DNA of 38,314 bases from Bifidobacterium sp. (GTDB taxonomy: Bacteria > Actinomycetota > Actinomycetes > Actinomycetales > Bifidobacteriaceae), in assembly GCA_022649135.1 (NCBI GenBank), contig JALCNP010000020.1, positions 1 through 38,314 of the forward strand, read 5' to 3'. The notes beneath the pieces are model-generated. The model searched no databases, had not been told where the DNA came from, and saw only the letters and a program-made list of their open reading frames with translations. The position numbers were made by a program, and so were the translations under genes. Each line of letters starts with the position of its first letter. Within the stretch, counting starts at the first letter, position 1. Positions 1 through 7,000 of the stretch are shown one piece after another.

Positions 1-14
1 ACAGTCCGCCCTCC

Positions 15-65
15 GGGGGGGGGGGGGGGCCGCCCCCGCCCCCCCCCCCCCCCCCCCCCCCCCCC
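15..65. repeat. poly-G / poly-C homopolymer tract
   Basis: Fifteen G (15-29) are followed by a C-rich run broken only by G at 32 and 38, ending in 27 uninterrupted C (39-65). The two halves are complementary, so the tract could fold into a pure G:C hairpin. It lies 53 nt past the galK stop, where a terminator might sit. A run this extreme at the very edge of the sequence is also typical of a sequencing or assembly error at a contig end. I cannot tell which from the sequence. Confidence 0.6.
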
Positions 66-118
66 GCCGACATTCAGCTGCATACACTCATCAGGGGGCG
101 CGCCAGGCCTCCCGCGCG

Positions 119-1369
119 CTAGGCCTCCCGAGAACCGGACGCCGCGGCATAGGCGGCAAGGGCGCGGGGAGCATGGAAATCCTGCTTCGTGAATTCACGT
201 GCGATCAGTCCTGCGACCTCCTGGCTGCGACCTTTGTCGACAAGGGCGATAATCGAACCGCCGAAGCCGCCCCCGGTCATACGGGCGCCATACGCGCCAT
301 TCCCCCGTGCCACGTCGACGGCGATGTCAAGCTCGGGAACGGTCACCTGGTAATCCGCTGCCAGGGAATCGTGCGAGGCGTTGAACAGACGCCCGGCCTC
401 GGCGATATCCCCCTGTGCGAACGCATGGACGAACGAACGCACCCGCTGTATCTCGGTGACCACATGGCGCACGCGCTTCTTCATGGTCTCGTCGGGGAGA
501 CGATCCAGTGTCTCCTTGAGCGACTGGAAGGGATCGTCGGACTTCGCTATGCGGTCGGACACCACGCGCAGATTGGCGACGCCCAATGTCCTGGCCGCCG
601 CCTCGCAGGTGGCGCGTCGTTGGGCGTATTGTCCGTCGTTGAGCTGATGCGGGGCCTGGGTGTCGACGACCAGGAGCTCGAGATTGTATTTGTCCAGATC
701 GAACAGCTGCTGGGACACGTTCTCCAACGCAGTGAGCTCGGGTCTGCAATCGAGAAGAAGCGCATGTCCCGGAGTGCATCGCAGAGACGCATTCTGGTCA
801 AGTCCGCCGGTCGACGCGCCGGCCATGTCGTTTTCGGATTTCATCGCCGCATCGATCAGCGTCACCCGACCTGCATCGGACGAACCATAGCCCAGCCCAT
901 ACACATCATCAAGCGCGAGGGCCGTGGAGCAGGTCATCGCGGCCGATGAACTCAGACCGGAGCCGAGCGGCACACAGGAGACGAACGCCGCATCGAAGCC
1001 GGACACCTGCTCGAAACCGGCCTGCCGCAAGGCCCATGCGACTCCTACGGGGTAGGCGGCCCACCCCTTGACACCCTCGGCCTGCAGGCCTGCGAGGTCG
1101 GCGACGGCGACGGCGGCGGGCGAGATCGAGGACACCACGCGCACGTGGGTGTCGCTCCGTGGTTTCAGAGCCACGAAGGTGCGATGGGGAAGGGCGATGG
1201 GCAGGCACAGCCCGGCGTTGTAGTCGGTGTGCTCCCCTATCAGATTCACCCGTCCCGGCGCGGCCCACACCCCGTCGCAATCCTCGTGAAAAGTGTCGGA
1301 GAACAGCCGCGTCGCCTCCTCCACACCGTCCTTGTGGCTCAATGCATCGATGAATTGAATGGTGGCCAT
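119..1369 (-). CDS. galK: galactokinase
   Basis: Phosphorylates alpha-D-galactose to galactose-1-phosphate with ATP in the cytosol, the first committed step of the Leloir pathway. The 416-residue protein is full length for a GHMP-family galactokinase. Visible motifs are the galactose-binding signature GRVNLIGEHTDYN (39-51), the ATP loop LGSGLSSSAAM (135-145), the region with the probable catalytic Asp (GGLDQN, D191) and the C-terminal glycine-rich GARMTGGGFGG. The ATG is supported by a strong Shine-Dalgarno, AAAGGAGGG on the minus strand at 1379-1387. It follows galT after 31 nt, so the two are very likely co-transcribed with the DeoR-type gene upstream. Confidence 0.97.
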   Translation of the reverse strand: MATIQFIDALSHKDGVEEATRLFSDTFHEDCDGVWAAPGRVNLIGEHTDYNAGLCLPIALPHRTFVALKPRSDTHVRVVSSISPAAVAVADLAGLQAEGVKGWAAYPVGVAWALRQAGFEQVSGFDAAFVSCVPLGSGLSSSAAMTCSTALALDDVYGLGYGSSDAGRVTLIDAAMKSENDMAGASTGGLDQNASLRCTPGHALLLDCRPELTALENVSQQLFDLDKYNLELLVVDTQAPHQLNDGQYAQRRATCEAAARTLGVANLRVVSDRIAKSDDPFQSLKETLDRLPDETMKKRVRHVVTEIQRVRSFVHAFAQGDIAEAGRLFNASHDSLAADYQVTVPELDIAVDVARGNGAYGARMTGGGFGGSIIALVDKGRSQEVAGLIAREFTKQDFHAPRALAAYAAASGSREA

Positions 1370-1400
1370 GATGATGCTCCCTCCTTTGGGATCAGTTGCT

Positions 1401-2654
1401 TCACTCCTGTGAAATGTCGATATCGCCCAGCTCGTGGAATCTGCGCGCTATGAGCTCCGGGGTGGTGTCCGATATCCACGCCCCCATCCCCGACTCGGAT
1501 CCCGCAAGATATTTGATCTTGTTGGCGGCGCGTCGGAACGAGAAGAACTGGAGGTTCAGACGGTAGTTCTGCCTCCGGATGTCGTGGATCGGGGCCTGGT
1601 GCCACGCCGCGATGTACGGAAGGTCCATGCCCCTGCCGTCGCCTTTGTCGAAGAAGGCGTTGCCCCGTCTCAGGAGGGTGGAGTACATCTGCGCCAGGTC
1701 CCAGCGCTCCTGATCGTTGAGCTCGTCGATGGTGAGGACGTCGCGGACGGGGGCGACGTGCACCTCCAACGGCCAGCGTGCGGCTGCGGGAACGTAGGCG
1801 ATCCAGCTGTGGTTGCGCATCACGATGCGACTCCCCGCTTCGAGCTCGGACTCCATGATGTCCCTGAGGAGATTGCCTCCGGTCCTGTCGTGATACGCCT
1901 CCGTGTGCGCGAGCTCCTGCTCCATCTTCGGCGCGATGAACGGGTAGCAGTAGACCTGCCCGTGGGGATGCGCCAGCGAAACGCCGATCTCCTGCCCATG
2001 GTTCTCGAAGGGGAATATCTGCTCGATTCCCTCGATGTGCGAGATCTCGGCCGTTCGGAACGCCCAGGCCTCGACGACCGTGCGCAGGCGGGAAACGGGA
2101 AGATCCGCGGGAAGACCGTTCTCGTTGGGATCGAAGCAGATGACCTCGCAGCGGCCCGCCGCCGGCTTCTTCTCCCACAGCGGATTGCCGTCCACGTACT
2201 CGGTCGCGGCACCCACGCCGGGCACCCGGACCATGGAGGGGAACCTGTTCTCGAAGACGACGACGTCGTAGTCGGTGTCCGGAACCTCGCCGTCCTGGTA
2301 GGGATCGCCGGGCTTGCGCGCCGCGAGCGGATTGCCTTTGGCCGTTGCCCCCGGGCCTGCCGTGATCGGCCTGTTCATGCGGGCCGTCGCCATGGGTATC
2401 CAGTCCCCGGTGAGGGGATCCCTGCGCATCTGGGGAGCGGCATAGGCGACCTCATGCCCCCGGTCGTCCACATGCGGGGCGAAACGGTCGTCAAGAGACC
2501 GCGGATCCGTCAGCTCGCGTGTTTTTCGGCCGGAGACGTAGTCGGGGTCGTCGTCCATGTAGAAGAAGTCACGGCCGTCCGCCAGCGTGGTGGGCGTGAT
2601 GCGGATATGCTCCCTGGCATAGCCCTGCGCGGCGTAGTACGCGAATTGCGACAT
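1401..2654 (-). CDS. galT: galactose-1-phosphate uridylyltransferase
   Basis: Transfers UMP from UDP-glucose to galactose-1-phosphate, giving UDP-galactose and glucose-1-phosphate. The 417-residue protein carries the active-site HPH triad (HPHGQ, 229-233) whose second His is the uridylylated nucleophile in the HIT-superfamily GalT. The N-terminal extension with a YMDDDPDY segment is longer than in E. coli GalT; longer GalTs occur in actinobacteria. The start is 6 nt after the DeoR-type regulator stop. A GAGGA motif lies about 16 nt upstream, rather far for an SD, so translational coupling with the regulator gene is plausible. It forms an operon with galK. Confidence 0.96.
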   Translation of the reverse strand: MSQFAYYAAQGYAREHIRITPTTLADGRDFFYMDDDPDYVSGRKTRELTDPRSLDDRFAPHVDDRGHEVAYAAPQMRRDPLTGDWIPMATARMNRPITAGPGATAKGNPLAARKPGDPYQDGEVPDTDYDVVVFENRFPSMVRVPGVGAATEYVDGNPLWEKKPAAGRCEVICFDPNENGLPADLPVSRLRTVVEAWAFRTAEISHIEGIEQIFPFENHGQEIGVSLAHPHGQVYCYPFIAPKMEQELAHTEAYHDRTGGNLLRDIMESELEAGSRIVMRNHSWIAYVPAAARWPLEVHVAPVRDVLTIDELNDQERWDLAQMYSTLLRRGNAFFDKGDGRGMDLPYIAAWHQAPIHDIRRQNYRLNLQFFSFRRAANKIKYLAGSESGMGAWISDTTPELIARRFHELGDIDISQE

Positions 2655-2660
2655 TGTTTG

Positions 2661-3464
2661 TCACTCACTTTCCTCGGTATGCTCGCTTTGATGTGCCAAA
2701 ACGAGTTCTTTGACCAGTTCCTTTGTCTTTGCCGCCGAATCATGGTCCAGGCCGTCATCGGTGATCACCGTGTCCACCTGCTCGAATCTGGCGAACAGCG
2801 ACAACGATGTGCTGCTCCATTTGGTGTGGTCCGTCAGGATGATGGTCCTGTCCGCTATGTCCATCAGGGCCATGTCGGTGGCCGCCTCCAGGGAATTGGG
2901 CATGAGGAAGCCGCGCGGGATCGAGACCGAATGGGTCCCCATGAAAACCGTGTTCACGCGCAGCGATGCGACGACCTTGTCGGCAATGGGCCCGACCAGG
3001 GAGTTCGAACGGGTGATGACGCCCCCCGTGACGATCACCTCGACGTCCTTCGATTCGAGCGCCTGCACCAGCTCCGCGACCGGAATCGAATTCGTGAGTA
3101 TGGTGATGCCGGAGCACTGCTGGGATTCCAGGAGATGCTGCGCGAAGACGTAGGCGGTCGTTCCTCCCCCGATGGCGATGACGTCGCCGGGAGAGACGTA
3201 TTTCACCGCCTCCTGGGCGATGGCGTCCTTGAGTCCGATGTCCATCTGCGATTTGACGGAGAACAACGGCTCGCTCAGCAGCGTGCTGGTGGTGACGGCG
3301 CCGCCGTGCACGCGCTTGAGCAGTCCCTTATCGGCAAGATCGGCTATATCGCGCCGAATCGTCATGGCCGATACGCCGAGTTCCTTGGATAGGGCCGTGA
3401 TGCGCACCGCGCCGCGTGTACGCAATCTGCTAAGTATGAGATGCTGCCGTTGTGACGATATCAT
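2661..3464 (-). CDS. DeoR-family transcriptional regulator, likely of galTK
   Basis: A sugar-sensing repressor of the DeoR type, 267 residues, normal for the family. The N-terminal winged helix reads SSQRQHLILSRLRTRG, then LGVSAMTIRRDIADLADKG and the family signature RVHGGA. The C-terminal two-thirds is the DeoRC effector domain, related to ribose-phosphate isomerase, with VIAIGGGTTAYVFA and ILTDHTKW. The frame is open upstream, but homology begins at the ATG at 3464. That ATG also sits 7 nt after a GATAAT hexamer, which suggests a leaderless message. Being first in a unit with galT and galK, it probably responds to a phosphorylated galactose-route intermediate; that ligand is inference. Confidence 0.9.
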   Translation of the reverse strand: MISSQRQHLILSRLRTRGAVRITALSKELGVSAMTIRRDIADLADKGLLKRVHGGAVTTSTLLSEPLFSVKSQMDIGLKDAIAQEAVKYVSPGDVIAIGGGTTAYVFAQHLLESQQCSGITILTNSIPVAELVQALESKDVEVIVTGGVITRSNSLVGPIADKVVASLRVNTVFMGTHSVSIPRGFLMPNSLEAATDMALMDIADRTIILTDHTKWSSTSLSLFARFEQVDTVITDDGLDHDSAAKTKELVKELVLAHQSEHTEESE

Positions 3465-3470
3465 TCGAAC

Positions 3471-3500
3471 ATTATCGCACATCATCGAGCATAAATGCAA
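3471..3500 (-). promoter_or_regulatory. deoR-galTK promoter, leaderless type
   Basis: On the minus strand TTGCAT (3495-3500) and GATAAT (3471-3476) are separated by 18 nt, and TGC precedes the hexamer (extended -10). The ATG at 3464 follows after 7 nt with no SD between, so transcription probably starts at or next to the start codon. Confidence 0.6.
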
Positions 3501-3570
3501 CTCGATTGAGCGTTTCCGGCGCCACTTTCCCGGATTTGCGAACACTCAACCGGTAAAATCTAACAAAAAC

Positions 3571-4350
3571 TCACGTGCCGACGTTTCCCGCGTCCGCCGG
3601 CCCCCTCCCCCGGCCCCTCGCCGCATGCGACGGCAGGCACCTCTCGATCCCCCACAGAGTCACGCATCTCATCGCCTCGACAACGATGCCGGAATCCATC
3701 TTCGACCTGCCCCGTGTCCGTTCGGCGAACACGATCGGCACCTCGCGCACCACTCCGCCCGCCGCCATAACCCTGCGCGTCATATCGATCTGAAACACAT
3801 AGCCGTTGGCCTTCACCGAACGAAGATCCACCCGGCACAGGGCATCCCGGCGATAGGCGCGCAAGCCCGCCGTCATGTCACGCACCCGCAGGCCCAGCAT
3901 CCGTCGCGCATACCACGAACCGGCGCGCGAGAGCAGGTCACGGTACCACGGCCAGTTCTCGGTTCTTCCCCCCTCGATCCTGCGCGACCCGATCACCAGG
4001 TCGATTCCGGGGTCTCGCCCCAGCACGTCCAGCATCGAGCGAAGATCCTGCGCACGATGGGAGCCGTCCATATCCATCTCGCAGATCACCTCGAAACCAT
4101 GGGACAGGGCCCATTGGAATCCTGCAACATAGGCGGGGCCCAGACCCGCCTTCCCCTCGCGGTGGAGCACGTGGATCCGCGAATCGGCATGGGCGAGCTC
4201 GTCGGCCCGCCGGCCCGTGCCGTCGGGCGAACCGTCGTCGACGACAAGCACATCGACGCCCGGATTGACTTCGAGCACCGACCGGAGCGTGCGGGATATG
4301 TTCTCCAGCTCATCGTATGTCGGCATGACCACGCAGATGTTGTTGAGCAT
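3571..4350 (-). CDS. polyprenol-phosphate mannosyltransferase (GT2, Ppm1/DPM type)
   Basis: Transfers mannose (or another hexose) from a GDP-sugar to a polyprenyl phosphate at the inner membrane face, making the lipid-linked donor for extracytoplasmic mannosylation. The 259-residue protein starts with the GT2 fold (CVVMPTYDELENI), then VVDDGSPDGTG and the metal site EMDMDGSH. It has the DPM-family block GSRRIEGGRTENWPWYR followed by LLSRAGSWYAR, and RTRGRSKMD near the C-terminus. It lacks the apolipoprotein N-acyltransferase domain fused to it in some actinobacteria, and no membrane anchor is visible. The ATG at 4350 was chosen because homology starts there; it lies 7 nt after TACAGT and has no SD. 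It is divergent from pyrD. Confidence 0.88.
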   Translation of the reverse strand: MLNNICVVMPTYDELENISRTLRSVLEVNPGVDVLVVDDGSPDGTGRRADELAHADSRIHVLHREGKAGLGPAYVAGFQWALSHGFEVICEMDMDGSHRAQDLRSMLDVLGRDPGIDLVIGSRRIEGGRTENWPWYRDLLSRAGSWYARRMLGLRVRDMTAGLRAYRRDALCRVDLRSVKANGYVFQIDMTRRVMAAGGVVREVPIVFAERTRGRSKMDSGIVVEAMRCVTLWGIERCLPSHAARGRGRGPADAGNVGT

Positions 4351-4357
4351 GACTAAC

Positions 4358-4363
4358 ACTGTA
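4358..4363 (-). promoter_or_regulatory. -10 hexamer TACAGT, leaderless start of the mannosyltransferase gene
   Basis: TACAGT on the minus strand is followed by exactly 7 nt and then the ATG at 4350. No SD lies between and no convincing -35 is visible. Confidence 0.4.
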
Positions 4364-4456
4364 CCGCCGGGGTCTGGAAGAGCGGTGGGAGCAGCCTTGG
4401 CGTTGCCCGCGGCGCATCTCGTCTCCCGTGGCCGCGGCGAGGTTGGCCGCTGGTGA

Positions 4457-4462
4457 GATAAT
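4457..4462 (+). promoter_or_regulatory. -10 hexamer GATAAT, leaderless start of pyrD
   Basis: TGA+GATAAT (extended -10) is followed by 7 nt and the pyrD ATG at 4470. The short GAGG-like stretch in the 7-nt gap (4465-4468) is too close to the ATG to work as a standard SD. Confidence 0.5.
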
Positions 4463-4469
4463 ATGAGGC

Positions 4470-5612
4470 ATGACTTATGTTTCCACAAGCTTCTGGCACG
4501 ATGCCGTCAACAAGGCGACCACCGACCTGTTCTCCTTCGGCTACAAGCACGTCATCAAACCCATGGTTTTCGCCCAGCACCCGGACGACGCCCACGAACA
4601 GATGATTCGGTTCTGCGACGTGGCCGCACCGATATCCCCTCTGATGTGGGCTCTTCGCGAGATGCTGGACTACACCGACCCGGTGCTGGAAACCGATGTG
4701 ATGGGAGTCCGCTTCGCCAACCCCTTCGGCCTTTCCGCCGGTCTCGACAAGAACTGCGACATGCCCGTGCTGCTGGACAACGCCGGCTTCGGCTTCGAGA
4801 CGGTCGGTTCCACGACGTCACGCCCCTGCGCGGGCAATCCCCATCCGTGGTATCACCGTCTGCCCGAATACGATTCGATGCTCGTGCACGCGGGACTTCC
4901 CAATCAGGGGAGCCTCAAGGTGATCGAGCGCGCCGAGCGCGCCTGGACCCAGGCGAAAACGATGCAGGTGTCCATTTCGATCGCCCGCACCAACGACGAC
5001 AAGGTGGGCGACATCAACGAGGGAATCGACGACTACCGGATCTCGCTGGAGCGCGCCGCGGGGCGAACCGCGATGATCGAGGTGAACATCTCCTGCCCGA
5101 ACACGACTGTCGGCGAGCCGTTCACCCAGGCGGAGAACCTCGACCGTCTCTTCACACAGCTTGACGAGGTGACCCACCCGCAGCCGATTCTCGTCAAGAT
5201 GCCGCTCGGCGTGTCATGGCCGCAGTTCAGGGATCTTCTCACGGTTCTCAGCGAACACGACGTCCAGGGCGTGAGCATCGCCAATCTCCAGAAGGACAGG
5301 ACCGGTCTCGACGTTCCGCGCGGATGGCAGGGAGGGCTCTCCGGAGGTCCCACGTATCGGGCCGGCAACGAGCTCATCCGACGGACATACGCCCAGTTCT
5401 CCAAGAATTTCGCCATCGCCGGAATCGGTGGGGTGTTCACCGCGGCCCAGGCCTATGAGAAGATCCGTTCGGGATCGAGCCTGGTCATGTTCATTTCCTC
5501 GCTGATGTACCGGGGCCCGCAGCAGATCAGCATTCTCAAGCGAGGTCTCTCCGCGCTGCTACGCAGGGACGGCTTCGCCCACGTGTCCGACGCCGTCGGG
5601 ATCGACGCATAG
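4470..5612 (+). CDS. pyrD: dihydroorotate dehydrogenase, class 2 (quinone)
   Basis: Oxidises dihydroorotate to orotate in de novo pyrimidine synthesis, passing electrons through FMN to quinone in the class 2 enzymes. The 380-residue protein has the class 2 layout: an N-terminal helical extension of about 45 residues for membrane and quinone contact, NPFGLSAGLDKN (84-95), VGSTTSRP, VNISCPNT (204-211), and the C-terminal FMN-phosphate region AIAGIGGVFT and GSSLVMFISSLMY. A pyrK-type electron-transfer partner, expected for class 1B, is not in the window. The gene stands alone and converges on the flavin oxidoreductase gene after 17 nt. Confidence 0.93.
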   Translation: MTYVSTSFWHDAVNKATTDLFSFGYKHVIKPMVFAQHPDDAHEQMIRFCDVAAPISPLMWALREMLDYTDPVLETDVMGVRFANPFGLSAGLDKNCDMPVLLDNAGFGFETVGSTTSRPCAGNPHPWYHRLPEYDSMLVHAGLPNQGSLKVIERAERAWTQAKTMQVSISIARTNDDKVGDINEGIDDYRISLERAAGRTAMIEVNISCPNTTVGEPFTQAENLDRLFTQLDEVTHPQPILVKMPLGVSWPQFRDLLTVLSEHDVQGVSIANLQKDRTGLDVPRGWQGGLSGGPTYRAGNELIRRTYAQFSKNFAIAGIGGVFTAAQAYEKIRSGSSLVMFISSLMYRGPQQISILKRGLSALLRRDGFAHVSDAVGIDA

Positions 5613-5629
5613 CGATAGCAGCGTGTGGG

Positions 5630-6802
5630 TCAGAAGGCGCCGCGTCTGTACTGCTTCGGATACGGCGCCTTGTCGGCGGGCACCGAAAGCTTCGACGCCG
5701 CCCGCAGGGGCCAGTAGGGGTCGCGCAACGCGGCACGCCCTATTTCCACCACATCGCACTGGTGTGAACGCAGGATCTTCTCCGCCTGCTTCGGCTTGGT
5801 GATCAGCCCCACCGCACTGACGGGCATATCCGCCTTCTCCCGTATCTGCTGGGAGAAGGGAACCTGATAGTTGGGCTTTACCGGAACCGTCACATCGGCG
5901 ACGATTCCGCCGGTGGACACGTCGATCATATCGACGCCGTGCTCACGAAGCACGCGCGAGGTCTCGACCGTCTGATCCAGATCCCATCCGCCGGCGGCCC
6001 AGTCGGTCGCGGAGACGCGGACGAGCAGCGGCATGTCATCGGGGATCTCCGCGCGAATGGCGTCCACGATTTCCACAAGCAGCCGCATACGGCCCTCAAG
6101 ATCGCCGCCGTACTCATCCGTGCGCTCGTTGCTCAAAGGATCGAGGAACTGCGATATCAGATACCCGTGCGCGGCATGGATCTCTATCATGGTGAATCCG
6201 GCGAACACGGCCCTGCTCGCCGCGTCCCGGAACTGGGCGACTATGGCGTGGATTCCGTTGACCCCGAGCTCATGAGGCGTCCGGTAGTGTCCGAAAGGTA
6301 TGGGACTCGGCGCCATGGTCTGCCATCCGCCCTCGTCAAAGGGCACGCTCTCGTTCTCATGGCCTATGGCGAAGCAGCCCGTCGAGGCCTTTCTGCCGGC
6401 GTGGTTGAGCTGGATTCCCACGCTTGCGCCGGTGCCCTTGATGTCATCGACGATCCAGCGCCAGGCCTCGAGCTGATCGTCGTTCCACAGGCCCACATCG
6501 CATGGGGAGATGCGTCCGCTCGGGGACACCGCCGTCGACTCGGCGATGATCATTCCGAAGCCCCCCATCGCGCGGGAGACGTAATGCTGGTAATGGAACG
6601 GCGTCGGCTTGCCGTCCCTGTTGAAAGCCGAATACATGCACATGGGGGGCAGCCATATGCGGTTGCGCACGGTGAGGCCGCGCAGCTTTATCGGAGTGAA
6701 CAGTCGCGGCTGCATCTTCTTCTGGTGTTTCTTGCCGCTTTTCTCCCCCGACTGCGGCGCGGGGGATGTGAGGTCTCCGATCGCGGTTCCATCGTCACCC
6801 AT
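5630..6802 (-). CDS. NADH:flavin oxidoreductase, Old Yellow Enzyme family (YqjM-like)
   Basis: An FMN-dependent ene-reductase that reduces activated C=C bonds with NAD(P)H; the natural substrate is not evident. Typical signatures are PPMCMYSA near the N-terminus (the YqjM-type Cys-Tyr pair), IQLNHAGRKA, HAAHGYLISQFLDP with the proton-donor Tyr, SNERTDEYGG, and the C-terminal CDVVEIGRAALRDPYWP. A Lys-rich extension of about 29 residues precedes the barrel. The first ATG is still preferred because AGGAAGG lies 8-9 nt upstream at 6812-6818. The gene runs with the minus-strand block below the PBP but has its own spacer of about 200 nt. Confidence 0.9.
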   Translation of the reverse strand: MGDDGTAIGDLTSPAPQSGEKSGKKHQKKMQPRLFTPIKLRGLTVRNRIWLPPMCMYSAFNRDGKPTPFHYQHYVSRAMGGFGMIIAESTAVSPSGRISPCDVGLWNDDQLEAWRWIVDDIKGTGASVGIQLNHAGRKASTGCFAIGHENESVPFDEGGWQTMAPSPIPFGHYRTPHELGVNGIHAIVAQFRDAASRAVFAGFTMIEIHAAHGYLISQFLDPLSNERTDEYGGDLEGRMRLLVEIVDAIRAEIPDDMPLLVRVSATDWAAGGWDLDQTVETSRVLREHGVDMIDVSTGGIVADVTVPVKPNYQVPFSQQIREKADMPVSAVGLITKPKQAEKILRSHQCDVVEIGRAALRDPYWPLRAASKLSVPADKAPYPKQYRRGAF

Positions 6803-6827
6803 AATCGCGCACCTTCCTTATGTATCG

Positions 6828-6859
6828 GACGCGGGGACGATCGATCCCGCCCCCGCGTC
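6828..6859 (-). terminator. hairpin between PBP and flavin oxidoreductase genes
   Basis: A perfect 9-bp inverted repeat (GACGCGGGG / CCCCGCGTC) encloses a 14-nt loop. It sits about 140 nt past the PBP stop and 25 nt upstream of the next ATG. There is no U-tract. It could be a terminator for the PBP gene or a structured leader of the oxidoreductase gene. Confidence 0.35.
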
Positions 6860-7000
6860 ATATCATCATCACCGGGGCCGGAGCCGGCTGGAATCGATGC
6901 CCACGGCCCGACTGCCTCGAATATGCGGACGGGAATCCCTGCACGTACTCCTTCGGTCCCGCCACCTATGCCAATGTAACACGTGCGCGCGGCATTACGC

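Noticed and set aside
1434..3392. A 652-codon open frame on the plus strand
   Set aside because: It lies opposite galT and the DeoR-type gene, both clearly recognisable. Its translation is rich in Arg/Gly/His with no domain, as expected for a shadow frame in high-GC DNA.
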